Source of the DNA: Acidobacteriota bacterium | Lineage (GTDB): Bacteria > Acidobacteriota > Terriglobia > Terriglobales > Acidobacteriaceae | Length of the DNA stretch: 37,802 nt | Assembly: GCA_028872955.1 (NCBI GenBank) | Contig: JAGWNX010000031.1 | Coordinates: 1 to 37,802, forward strand | Reading direction: 5' to 3' | Part shown: positions 31,190 to 37,802 of the stretch, piece by piece | Numbering within the stretch: position 1 is the stretch's first letter | Layout of the letters: each line of letters starts with the position of its first letter | The notes under the pieces: generated by a model | What the model was told of the DNA's origin: nothing | The model's input: only the letters and a program-made list of their open reading frames with translations | Database searches by the model: none | Position numbers and translations under genes: made by a program

Positions 31190-31279
31190 AAAAACAGGGC
31201 CAGTGACGCGCGAGTGACGACCGGGTGACACCCGGGCATGGCGTGCTGGTGTGTTGCATGTTGCCGCCGGGTTCGGTAT

Positions 31280-31305
31280 CGTTCTCCCATTGTTTGGGGA
31301 GAACG
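31280..31305. promoter_or_regulatory. 9-bp inverted repeat upstream of the arabinofuranosidase gene
   Basis: CGTTCTCCC (31280-31288) and GGGAGAACG (31297-31305) are perfect complements around an 8-base spacer, ending nine bases before the ATG at 31315. It could be a repressor operator or a hairpin masking the ribosome-binding region, since GGGGAG is part of its right arm. The core TCTCCCATTGTTTGGG closely matches TCTCCCATTGTATGGG on the minus strand upstream of accD. Confidence 0.5.
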
Positions 31306-31314
31306 TTTACTGAG

Positions 31315-33024
31315 ATGAATGCCACCACACGCCGCGCGTTTTTGAAGTCGACCACCCTGGCAGCCGCCGCTACGGCGCTGCGTGGATCGGTACTACAGGG
31401 CCAGAGCCTGCCGGGCCAGGTGGACGCAAGCATTGAGGTGATGCCGGGCGAGGCGATCGGCACGATCTCGCCGGAGATCTACTCGCACTTTATCGAGCAC
31501 CTTGGCGGGGTGATCTACGACGGCGTGTGGGTGGGGCCAAACTCGCGCATTCCGAACCAGAACGGCATTCGCACGGCGTTTCTTGACGCCATGCGTGCCG
31601 TGCAGGCGCCGCTGCTGCGCTGGCCGGGCGGCTGCTTTGCCGACTCCTACGACTGGCGCGACGGGCTGGGCGGTGCATCGAGCCGACCGGCTCGAACGGC
31701 CTTCTGGGGTCAGCAGGAGACCAACCAGTACGGGCTGCACGAGTTTATGCACACCTGCCGCGCCATTGGGTGCAAGCCCTACCTGGCTGCGAACCTGCGT
31801 ACGCTGCCGGCTCGTGACTTCTACCAGGAGGTGGAGTACTGCAACGCGCCCGCCGGGCCGGTGCCCTCGCACTCTGCCGCGCCTGCCGTACCCAATGCGC
31901 TGGCCACGCAGCGTGCGGCAAACGGCGACCCTGCCCCGTTCAACGTAGACCTGTGGGGCGTAGGCAACGAGAGCTGGGGTTGTGGCGGCAACCTGAGCCC
32001 TGAGGAGTATGCAGCCATGTATCGCCGCTTTACCGCCTGGGTGCCTACCTACGGCTCCCCACTGCGGCTGGTGGCCGTGGGGCCAAACGGCGACGACGCA
32101 AGCTGGACCCGCCGCTTATTCGAGGCCCTGCACGATGGCCCGGACGACCACCGCATGTGGGGACTCTCCGTGCACTATTACACCTCCGGCAGCCCGACGA
32201 AGTTTGCCGCAGGCGATGCGCTGCAGTACGGTGCGGGCGAGTACTACGATCTGTTGACGCGTGGTGCGCTGATGGAGAAGGTGGTAACTGACCACTGGCA
32301 GGCGATGGGGTCAGTCGCCACGCACCCGAACAGCGGCAAGAACGCCGTGAAGCTGGTGGTGGACGAGTGGGGTGCGTGGTACGGCAAGGGCACGGAGCTG
32401 GGCGAGGGCTACAACCTGTCGCAGCAGTCCACCATGCGCGACGCGCTGCTGACGGGCATCACGCTGGACATCTTCCAGCGCCACGCGGACAAGGTCGCAG
32501 TGGCCAACGTCGCTCAGGCCATCAACTGCATCCACTCGCTCATGCTGGCGCAGGAGGAGAAGTTTACCGTCACGCCGACCTTCCACGTCTTCAAGATGTA
32601 TCTGCCACACCGTGGGGCGCAGGCCGTTCGGGCAGAGTTTACCGCCGGCAGCATTGAGAATCCGCTGGCGGCAACCGCCGCAGGCGACAGCTACAGCGGG
32701 TCAGCGGATGCGGTGCGCAGCCTGGCAGGGCTGAGCGGCTCGGCCTCGCTTGCCCCGGGCAGCAACGGCAAGCGGTTGACCCTGACGGTGGTAAACCCGC
32801 ACCTGGACCGGGCAATGACGACGGCGATTGCGCTGCGCGGCGCCATCATTACCGGCGCGACCGGCACGGTACTGGCCTCTGCCGACGTGCACGACCACAA
32901 TGACTTTGCGCATCCTGATGCGGTGCATCCGGTGCAGGCCAAGGTTAGCCAGCCGGTTGCTGGTCGGCTGGTGCACAGTTTTCCTGCAGCCAGCGTGACA
33001 ACGCTGCAGTTGCAGCTTGCCTGA
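31315..33024 (+). CDS. Tat-exported alpha-L-arabinofuranosidase, GH51
   Basis: 569-aa glycoside hydrolase expected to release terminal arabinofuranose from arabinan or arabinoxylan. The N-terminus MNATTRRAFLKSTTLAAAA is a twin-arginine signal. The GH51 TIM barrel shows the acid/base Glu219 in GVGNESWGCGG and the nucleophile Glu350 in VVDEWGAWYG; LRWPGGCFADSYDWRDG and HYYTSGS are further family blocks. The C-terminal beta domain runs from about 440 onward. The ATG at 31315 is chosen because it starts the Tat signal; an upstream frame to 31225 is not supported. The product should act in the periplasm or outside. It stands alone, without transporter or regulator genes, but a perfect inverted repeat lies just upstream. 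Confidence 0.94.
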   Translation: MNATTRRAFLKSTTLAAAATALRGSVLQGQSLPGQVDASIEVMPGEAIGTISPEIYSHFIEHLGGVIYDGVWVGPNSRIPNQNGIRTAFLDAMRAVQAPLLRWPGGCFADSYDWRDGLGGASSRPARTAFWGQQETNQYGLHEFMHTCRAIGCKPYLAANLRTLPARDFYQEVEYCNAPAGPVPSHSAAPAVPNALATQRAANGDPAPFNVDLWGVGNESWGCGGNLSPEEYAAMYRRFTAWVPTYGSPLRLVAVGPNGDDASWTRRLFEALHDGPDDHRMWGLSVHYYTSGSPTKFAAGDALQYGAGEYYDLLTRGALMEKVVTDHWQAMGSVATHPNSGKNAVKLVVDEWGAWYGKGTELGEGYNLSQQSTMRDALLTGITLDIFQRHADKVAVANVAQAINCIHSLMLAQEEKFTVTPTFHVFKMYLPHRGAQAVRAEFTAGSIENPLAATAAGDSYSGSADAVRSLAGLSGSASLAPGSNGKRLTLTVVNPHLDRAMTTAIALRGAIITGATGTVLASADVHDHNDFAHPDAVHPVQAKVSQPVAGRLVHSFPAASVTTLQLQLA

Positions 33025-33030
33025 CGAAGC

Positions 33031-33070
33031 AAAAAAGTGGCCACGACCCGGAGAATCAGGCCGTGGCCGC
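33031..33070 (-). terminator. Intrinsic terminator of the minus-strand monooxygenase gene
   Basis: GTGGCCACG (33037-33045) pairs with CGTGGCCGC (33062-33070), with one wobble or mismatch and a 16-base loop, and on the minus strand is followed by TTTTTT (33036-33031). It would stop leftward transcription coming from the ABM-fold gene (33295-33624) before it enters the convergent arabinofuranosidase gene. Confidence 0.65.
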
Positions 33071-33180
33071 AAAATGCCTAGAGAGAGGCAAAACTTGAGA
33101 TCTCGCCCGGCTGGCATCTCTACGCCGTATAGAGGCGCGGCGGCGAGTGCGGAATGCTGGACTGAGTGTTAAAACGCAAA

Positions 33181-33246
33181 GGGCCGCGAGAAGGTTGCAT
33201 GTCAATAGAAATATATATTTCTATTTGGCCCACTTCGCGACCCGGT
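33181..33246. repeat. 22-bp A/T palindrome within a larger imperfect inverted repeat
   Basis: Positions 33204-33225 are a perfect palindrome (AATAGAAATAT followed by its exact complement). It is flanked by imperfect arms, GGGCCGCGAGAAGG on the left and CCACTTCGCGACCC on the right, of which 10 of 14 positions are complementary. The whole 66-base element is in the 270-base gap after the arabinofuranosidase gene. It could be a protein-binding site, a structured RNA end or a remnant of a miniature element. Confidence 0.5.
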
Positions 33247-33294
33247 TATGCTCCGGCAGAGGCCGGATGAATGATGCTCGAGGTGCAGCTGACC

Positions 33295-33624
33295 TTAGGC
33301 GGCCTCGGGAACTTCGTCCATGGCAACCACGGAGACGGGCTCGAGCAGGCACTGCTCCAGCAGGCAGGCTGCCGGGTGATTCTTCCATCCGCTGTGGCTC
33401 AGCCAGTTGTCGCGGCTCTTCCAGACGGAGTGGATGGTGAAGACGGTGGGGTCCTGGGACAGGCGGTACAGGTCACAGAACAGGCACTCGCGCTCGCGCC
33501 GCGTGCTGTTCACCATGCGCTGCAGCTCGTACTGCAGCATCCGCTCAAAGCCCTTCTTGGCCTGAAAGGTAGAGACAAACAGGGCCGTCTCGGCCACCTT
33601 TACACTACCTGCACTTTTACGCAT
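33295..33624 (-). CDS. ABM-fold (antibiotic biosynthesis monooxygenase-like) protein
   Basis: 109-aa protein of the dimeric alpha/beta barrel ABM superfamily, whose members include quinol monooxygenases and small haem- or flavin-free oxygenases. The pattern VKVAETALFVSTFQAKKGFERMLQYELQRMV, then ERECLFCDLYRLSQDPTVFTIHSVWKSRDNWLSHSG follows the usual EpGcl.Ydl.....p..f...e.W.....l..H order. The His in WLSHSG is kept; the catalytic requirements vary in the family. The ATG at 33624 has GGAGG six bases upstream. It is convergent with the arabinofuranosidase and ends in a region with its own terminator. The substrate is unknown. Confidence 0.78.
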   Translation of the reverse strand: MRKSAGSVKVAETALFVSTFQAKKGFERMLQYELQRMVNSTRRERECLFCDLYRLSQDPTVFTIHSVWKSRDNWLSHSGWKNHPAACLLEQCLLEPVSVVAMDEVPEAA

Positions 33625-33841
33625 ACTCCGCCTCCAACGAATGACCTACCGGCATGTCGGCCCGGGTGTACTGACTGGCGTGCAGAACCTTGGGCGGGCT
33701 CTCCCAGGAACAGACAAGGTATATGCCCGGTTGACGATAGCCGATAAGGTCCTTGCGGTATACAGAGCACCTCTTAACAGGTAAATAGGCGCGTAAGCTA
33801 TTGATTTGTATGTGGTTTTTGGTGTGATAGAAACACTCCTC

Positions 33842-33869
33842 TTTACGTAATGAATTTACGCAGTACAAT
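33842..33869 (+). promoter_or_regulatory. Putative promoter of the winged-helix/membrane protein gene
   Basis: TTTACG (33842-33847), a 16-base spacer and TACAAT (33864-33869) form a reasonable sigma-70 promoter ending 18 bases before the ATG at 33888. TTTACG is repeated at 33855-33860 and TTACGTAA (33843-33850) is palindromic, so a regulator could bind here. The surrounding 140 bases are AT-rich (23 G+C of 60 at 33781-33840). Confidence 0.45.
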
Positions 33870-33887
33870 TCTCACCGGGAACACGGC

Positions 33888-35174
33888 ATGAACCTTGACT
33901 CTGCGAACGCGCGGACTGCACCCTTCTCTGCGGAGGAGAGGGCGGCGATTGAAGAACAATTAGAGCGCGTGCTGGAGAACCGCCACTTCAACCACAGCCG
34001 CCGGTTTCCTGCGTTCTTGCGCTTCGTGGTGACACGTACGCTGGACGGGGACACGGACCAGTTGAAGGAGAGAACCCTGGGGGTGGAGATCTTTGGCCGC
34101 CCCGCGGACTACGACACCTCGTCGGATCCGATCGTCCGGGTGACTGCGGCCGAGATCCGCAAGCGAATTGCCCAGTACTACCAGGAGCCCGGGCACGAAC
34201 AGGAGCCGCGCATCACGATGGAGGTCGGCTCCTATGTTCCGCAGTTTGCCCTGCCCTCCACAGCGCAAGTCGGCAGCCCGCACGATGTTCGCACCGCTGG
34301 CGCACCGTCGCTGCCGCTGGCTGCCACCGAGGCGGAGGCCGGCGTGCCGGTGGCCCCGGTGGCCCAGAGACCCGCAAGTGCGAAGACCCGCCAGCCCCTG
34401 CGGTCGCTTTGGCGGCCCGCCGTGCTGGCCCTGGCGGTGTTGTTTGTCGCGGCTGGGCTGGTGGCCTCCTGGCGTTCCATCCATACCTCGCCGATCGAGT
34501 TCTTCTGGGGTCCTATCCTCAGCTCACAGGACCCCGTCAGCTTCTGCATTGTGGAGCAGCGCAACTTCTCCGGACTGGCCGTCGACGCCGACGACCCATC
34601 GAAACAGATCATCAACAAGACCGAGATGTACACGGTGAACCTGCAGGATGCAGCCGCTGTGGTGAACATCAGTGGTGTGCTGCATGCCGGTGGCAAGAAA
34701 TACACGCTGAAGGCGACCGACTCCACCACCATGTCAGACGTCAGCGCGGGACCAACGATCTTCATCGGCGCCTTCGACAATCCGTGGACGATGCGCCTGA
34801 CCCATGGGCTGCGCTTCCGTTTTGGCAACGATCCGCAGTTCACGCATGAGTGGATCTACGACTCCTCGCGCCCGGGACCGCCGCAGTGGTTTACCCAGCG
34901 GCCGGCTGACGAGAGCGTGAACGACTACCGCGAGTACGCCCTGATCGCTCGATTCGTGGATCCGGACACAGGACAGCCCACCATCATCGTGGCAGGCATT
35001 GGCCAGGCCAGCACACGGGCAGCGGGCGAGTTTCTGGCCAATCCTTCCGGCCTGGCCCAGCTGCAGCGGCTGGCTCCGCACGACGGCCGCAAGAATCTGG
35101 AGGCCGTGCTGAGCACGCAGATTATCGACGGCCAGGCAGGCGAGGCCAAGGTGGAAGCCGCTTACTTCTGGTAG
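33888..35174 (+). CDS. Single-pass membrane protein with N-terminal winged-helix-like domain
   Basis: 428-aa predicted inner-membrane protein. Residues 12-120 form the domain found at the N-terminus of many Acidobacteriota TPR and adenylate-cyclase-like proteins: EEQLERVLENRHFNHSRRFPAFLRFVVTRTLDG..DQLKERTLGVEIFGRPADYDTSSDPIVRVTAAEIRKRIAQYY. It is thought to be DNA-binding-like, though I know of no proof. A linker (120-175) and one transmembrane helix (about 176-194) lead to a C-terminal domain of about 230 residues (EFFWGPILSSQDPVSFCIVE to VEAAYFW) that I do not recognise and that would be periplasmic. The topology suggests a transmembrane sensor acting directly on DNA, in the manner of ToxR or CadC, but this is inference. 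It is convergent with the decarboxylase gene 19 bases away. Confidence 0.8.
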   Translation: MNLDSANARTAPFSAEERAAIEEQLERVLENRHFNHSRRFPAFLRFVVTRTLDGDTDQLKERTLGVEIFGRPADYDTSSDPIVRVTAAEIRKRIAQYYQEPGHEQEPRITMEVGSYVPQFALPSTAQVGSPHDVRTAGAPSLPLAATEAEAGVPVAPVAQRPASAKTRQPLRSLWRPAVLALAVLFVAAGLVASWRSIHTSPIEFFWGPILSSQDPVSFCIVEQRNFSGLAVDADDPSKQIINKTEMYTVNLQDAAAVVNISGVLHAGGKKYTLKATDSTTMSDVSAGPTIFIGAFDNPWTMRLTHGLRFRFGNDPQFTHEWIYDSSRPGPPQWFTQRPADESVNDYREYALIARFVDPDTGQPTIIVAGIGQASTRAAGEFLANPSGLAQLQRLAPHDGRKNLEAVLSTQIIDGQAGEAKVEAAYFW

Positions 35175-35193
35175 CCGCTGCCGTTGCGTCGCA

Positions 35194-37608
35194 TCAGTCT
35201 CCGCCGAGGCTGCCGTTTGCGGCGTCGGTGGCTCGCTTGCGGCGCTTAACCGGCGGCGCGGAGCTGGGCGGGCGATTCTTGCCGTTGCCGTTGCGGCGCT
35301 TGCCCTGGTTCTCTACCACCGCGCGCATCCAGTAGTTGCCCTCGGCATCCACCTCAATGCCATGTACCTCGCGCTCGAAGCCGGGGAATCGCTTGCCGAA
35401 CTCCTCCATGGCCAGAATGAGCTTGATGACCGGGCTGTCTGCGCTGCCGAGGCGCTCGCCGGGCATGCTCATGGGAATTCCGGGCGGATAGGGCACCAGC
35501 ATGACGGCGGCGATGCGGCCAGACATCTCGTTGAAGCGCAGCTTCTCCGTCTCGCCGCGCAACATCTTCTGGTAGGTCTGGGCGGGCGTCAGCACGGGGT
35601 CAAAGTCTTCGTCGCAGGCAGCGTTCACCAGCTCGGCGAGCCTCAGCTCGCACATCACGCGGTGCATCTCGTCGGAGAGCTCCTTGAGCGAGACGTTGCG
35701 ATAGCGCGAGGGGTACTTGGCCACCAGCTCCGGCAGCACCTCTTCGAGCGGGGCCTCCGAGTCGTAGAGCCGCTTGAACTCGAAGAGGTTCTCCAGCAGC
35801 GCACCCCACTTGCCCTTGGAGGTGCCGATGGAGAAGAGCACCAGCACGGTGTAGTCGCCAGTGCGGGCAATCTCCACACGGCGCGCGTCCAGAAACTCCG
35901 TCAGAATAGCCGCCGGAATGCCCCAGTCGTCGATCTGGCCCTGGGCGTTGACGCCGGGCGTGAGGATGGTGACCTTGGTGGGGTCCAGCATGCAGTAGTC
36001 GTCGGCGATGTCCTCGTCCTGAAAGCCGTGCCAGCTCTCGCCGGGTTTGAGCGTCCAGCAGCTGGAGCGATTGGTGAGGGCGCCGTCCGGGGCATCCTCC
36101 AGCAGGTAAATCTTGCCGTCCAGCGGGTCCGTCACATACTCCGGCTGGTAGACCTTGAAGAACCAGCCGCCCTCGGCCTGGCGCAGGCGATGACCGACTG
36201 AGCTCATGGCTTTGCGGAAGCTGATGGCGTCCTGGATAGTCTCGCTCATCAACGTGGGGCCGGCGGGGTCGTCCATCATGGCCGCAGCCACGTCAATGGA
36301 CGCGATGAGCGGATAGAACGGCGAGGTGGTGCCGTGCATCATGAAGCTCTCGTTGAACTGGTCGTAGTCCAGCGGCGCGCGCGGGCTGAGCTTGACGTGG
36401 ATCATGGACGCCATGGAGAAGGCGGCCAGCATCTTGTGCGTGGACTGCACGGCGAAGATGGTGGGACGGTCCGGCATCTCGTCCGGCACACCCATGGCGT
36501 AGCGGCCCTTGTAGATCTCGTGGAACTTGGCGTACGCGTACCAGGCCTCGTCAAAGTGGACCCGCGGGACGCTCTTGGCCAACTCGCCGACTACGCTGTC
36601 GACGTTGTAGCAGAGGCCGTCGTAGGTGGAGTTGGTGACCACGGCGTAGGTCGGAACGCGCGAACGGGCACCCGCCGTAAACGGGCTCTTGTCGATGAGC
36701 GCCTGCACGTTCTCTGGACTGAAGCGCTTGATGGGCACCAGGCCGATCATGCCGAAGCCATTGCGTGTGGGCTTGAAGTAGACGGGACGCGCACCGGTGA
36801 CGGTGAGTGAGTGACAGATGCTCTTGTGGCAGTTGGCATCGGCCAGCACCAGATCGTCCTGCGCGATGACGCCGTGGCCGACGATCTGGTTGGAGCTGGA
36901 CGAGCCGGAGAGCACGTAGTAGGTCCAATCGGCGCCAAAGATGCGGGCTGCGTTGCGCTCGCTCTCGCCCGGGGGGCCCAGGTGATCGAGCCACGAACCC
37001 AGCGGCGAGGTGGAGATGCCGAGGTCCGAACGCATGATGTTCTCGCCGAAGAACTTGTGGAACTCCATGCCGACCGGGTGCTTGAGGAAGGCGACGCCGC
37101 CCATGTGGCCCGGCGCGTCCCAGGAGTAGGCACCCTGGTCGGTGTACTTCTTCAGCTCGCGGAAGTACGGCGGCAGCAGCTGCTCGTGGTAGCGCTCGAC
37201 AGCAAAGTCCACGCGATTGGCGATGAAGGCCGGCGTATCGCCAAAGAGATGGATGTACTCATGCACCTGCTTGACGACCTCAAGCGGCAGCTCGCTGACC
37301 AGGGTGCGATCGGCTATGAGGAAGATGGGAATCTTCTTGTTGCGGCGGCGCACAGCCCGCAGAATCTGCAGCGCGGCGCTCTCGGCAAACTGGTTCTCGC
37401 CCTCCAGGTCCCAATCCAGCAGAATGGCGGAGTAGGAGGGGTCTGAGGTGACCAGCGACAAGCCATCCTCCGGCGTCGAGGTGCGGATGACGTCGTAGCC
37501 CTCCACCTTGATGGCATCGACCAGGCGTTGCATGGCGCGGTCAGACACGGAGTCGGTTCCACCCACTTCACTGGCAATCAACAGTACCCAACGACCTTCT
37601 GCGGACAT
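35194..37608 (-). CDS. AdiA-like Orn/Lys/Arg decarboxylase
   Basis: 804-aa fold-type I PLP decarboxylase of the large, inducible AdiA/LdcI group. The N-terminal wing domain (1 to about 135) is receiver-like (VLLIASEVGGTDSVSD, AILLDWDL). The PLP lysine is Lys392 in AVQSTHKMLAAFS, with Asp353 in HFDEAWYA. The core and C-terminal blocks (ESFMMHGTTSPFYPLIASID, CWTLKPGESWHGFQDEDI, CMLDPTKVTILTPGV, RIAAVMLVPYPPGIPM, HFPGFE-like RFPGFEREVHG) are closest, by eye, to AdiA (arginine to agmatine plus CO2). A 35-residue basic extension follows the usual end (KRRNGNGKNRPPSSAPPVKRRKRA). No antiporter gene is adjacent. It may serve polyamine synthesis or pH homeostasis. The ATG at 37608 is preceded by GAGAGG. 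Confidence 0.93.
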   Translation of the reverse strand: MSAEGRWVLLIASEVGGTDSVSDRAMQRLVDAIKVEGYDVIRTSTPEDGLSLVTSDPSYSAILLDWDLEGENQFAESAALQILRAVRRRNKKIPIFLIADRTLVSELPLEVVKQVHEYIHLFGDTPAFIANRVDFAVERYHEQLLPPYFRELKKYTDQGAYSWDAPGHMGGVAFLKHPVGMEFHKFFGENIMRSDLGISTSPLGSWLDHLGPPGESERNAARIFGADWTYYVLSGSSSSNQIVGHGVIAQDDLVLADANCHKSICHSLTVTGARPVYFKPTRNGFGMIGLVPIKRFSPENVQALIDKSPFTAGARSRVPTYAVVTNSTYDGLCYNVDSVVGELAKSVPRVHFDEAWYAYAKFHEIYKGRYAMGVPDEMPDRPTIFAVQSTHKMLAAFSMASMIHVKLSPRAPLDYDQFNESFMMHGTTSPFYPLIASIDVAAAMMDDPAGPTLMSETIQDAISFRKAMSSVGHRLRQAEGGWFFKVYQPEYVTDPLDGKIYLLEDAPDGALTNRSSCWTLKPGESWHGFQDEDIADDYCMLDPTKVTILTPGVNAQGQIDDWGIPAAILTEFLDARRVEIARTGDYTVLVLFSIGTSKGKWGALLENLFEFKRLYDSEAPLEEVLPELVAKYPSRYRNVSLKELSDEMHRVMCELRLAELVNAACDEDFDPVLTPAQTYQKMLRGETEKLRFNEMSGRIAAVMLVPYPPGIPMSMPGERLGSADSPVIKLILAMEEFGKRFPGFEREVHGIEVDAEGNYWMRAVVENQGKRRNGNGKNRPPSSAPPVKRRKRATDAANGSLGGD

Positions 37609-37706
37609 ACACCTCTCACTGCGGCGACGCTTGAAAACACACTCCCCAAGAGTTTACAGCCTCCCGGCCTGCGAACATTGCCGCCGGGTAAATCTACCTG
37701 GAGCAT

Positions 37707-37739
37707 TTGGGCGCACGCTGGAATTCCCATACAATGGGA
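37707..37739 (+). promoter_or_regulatory. Putative accD promoter with inverted repeat over the -10 box
   Basis: TTGGGC (37707-37712), a 17-base spacer and TACAAT (37730-37735). The -10 lies inside the inverted repeat TCCCAT-ACA-ATGGGA (37725-37739), so a bound regulator would block the promoter. It sits in the 155-base gap between the divergent decarboxylase and accD. Confidence 0.45.
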
Positions 37740-37763
37740 GAGGTTTCCGACAAGGTTCTGAGC

Positions 37764-37802
37764 ATGGCCTGGTTCAAGCGAGAAGACAACGAGATCGTCA
37801 AC
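37764..37802 (+). CDS. accD: Acetyl-CoA carboxylase carboxyltransferase beta subunit, N-terminal fragment
   Basis: Only 13 codons are in the window, reading MAWFKREDNEIVN. This opening resembles AccD proteins, whose N-terminus has an M-[AS]-W-F-K-[RK] start ahead of the zinc finger. AccD with AccA forms the carboxyltransferase of fatty-acid synthesis. The identification rests on this short stretch and a plausible promoter, so it should be confirmed from the sequence beyond the window. Confidence 0.6.
   Translation, partial: MAWFKREDNEIVN

Noticed and set aside
33617..33868. 83-codon minus-strand open frame between the ABM-fold gene and the winged-helix gene
   Set aside because: It starts with TTG, has no family resemblance, lies in AT-rich promoter DNA, and its end merely contains the Shine-Dalgarno of the ABM-fold gene. 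A small unknown protein cannot be fully excluded.
1..37802. CRISPR arrays, insertion sequences, phage genes, toxin-antitoxin or defence islands
   Set aside because: No regularly spaced repeats, transposase or integrase motifs, or recognisable defence proteins were found when reading the translated genes and gaps.

Overview
The window looks like chromosomal DNA from an Acidobacteriota soil bacterium, most likely family Acidobacteriaceae (Terriglobus, Granulicella or Edaphobacter relatives). This is inferred from the high GC content, a very long TonB-type outer-membrane receptor with an N-terminal carboxypeptidase-regulatory-like domain (23128-26508), a membrane protein with the N-terminal winged-helix-like domain that is frequent in this phylum (33888-35174), and the mix of GTG and ATG starts. 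Nearly all of the window is coding. No rRNA, tRNA, CRISPR array, transposase or prophage gene was recognised.

Layout. 1-9721 is an almost unbroken minus-strand run: Maf-type pyrophosphatase (cut by the window edge), hexose-6-phosphate mutarotase, a Tat-exported NIPSNAP protein, a 2-hydroxyacid dehydrogenase, an exported nucleoside-hydrolase-like protein, a secreted phosphoesterase, an endonuclease III-like protein, a GNAT-type acetyltransferase, a CDP-alcohol phosphatidyltransferase, GreA and RuvX. 9894-11915 (plus) holds MltG and an outer-membrane lipoprotein. 11924-16757 (minus) holds a Gfo/Idh/MocA oxidoreductase with a coupled 70-aa unknown protein, an exported Ala/Pro-rich protein, alanine racemase and DnaB. 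16911-23058 is mixed: a DUF5076-like protein, an AT-richer serine protease, membrane-anchored MsrA, MnmG, a VOC protein and an MBL-rhodanese fusion.

23128-26508 (minus) is the TonB-type receptor. Divergent from it lies a plus-strand housekeeping cluster: obgE, a small outer-membrane barrel, nadD, rsfS, rlmH and cobO (26817-31189). The obgE-nadD-rsfS-rlmH part is a recurring bacterial ribosome-maturation/NAD neighbourhood. The right end carries a Tat-exported GH51 arabinofuranosidase, a small ABM-fold monooxygenase, the winged-helix/membrane protein, an AdiA-like basic amino-acid decarboxylase and the first 13 codons of accD.

No clearly new multi-gene defence or biosynthetic system is visible. 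The unusual signals are local: a lysine/alanine histone-H1-like tail on RsfS; a nucleoside-hydrolase-like protein and an endonuclease III-like protein that lack hallmark catalytic residues; an orphan intrinsic terminator between divergent genes that suggests a small RNA or attenuator; a repeated -10-like hairpin motif upstream of obgE, rsfS and cobO; a related inverted repeat upstream of both the arabinofuranosidase gene and accD; and a 22-bp A/T palindrome inside a larger imperfect inverted repeat. All product names come from reading the translations by eye; no database search was run.
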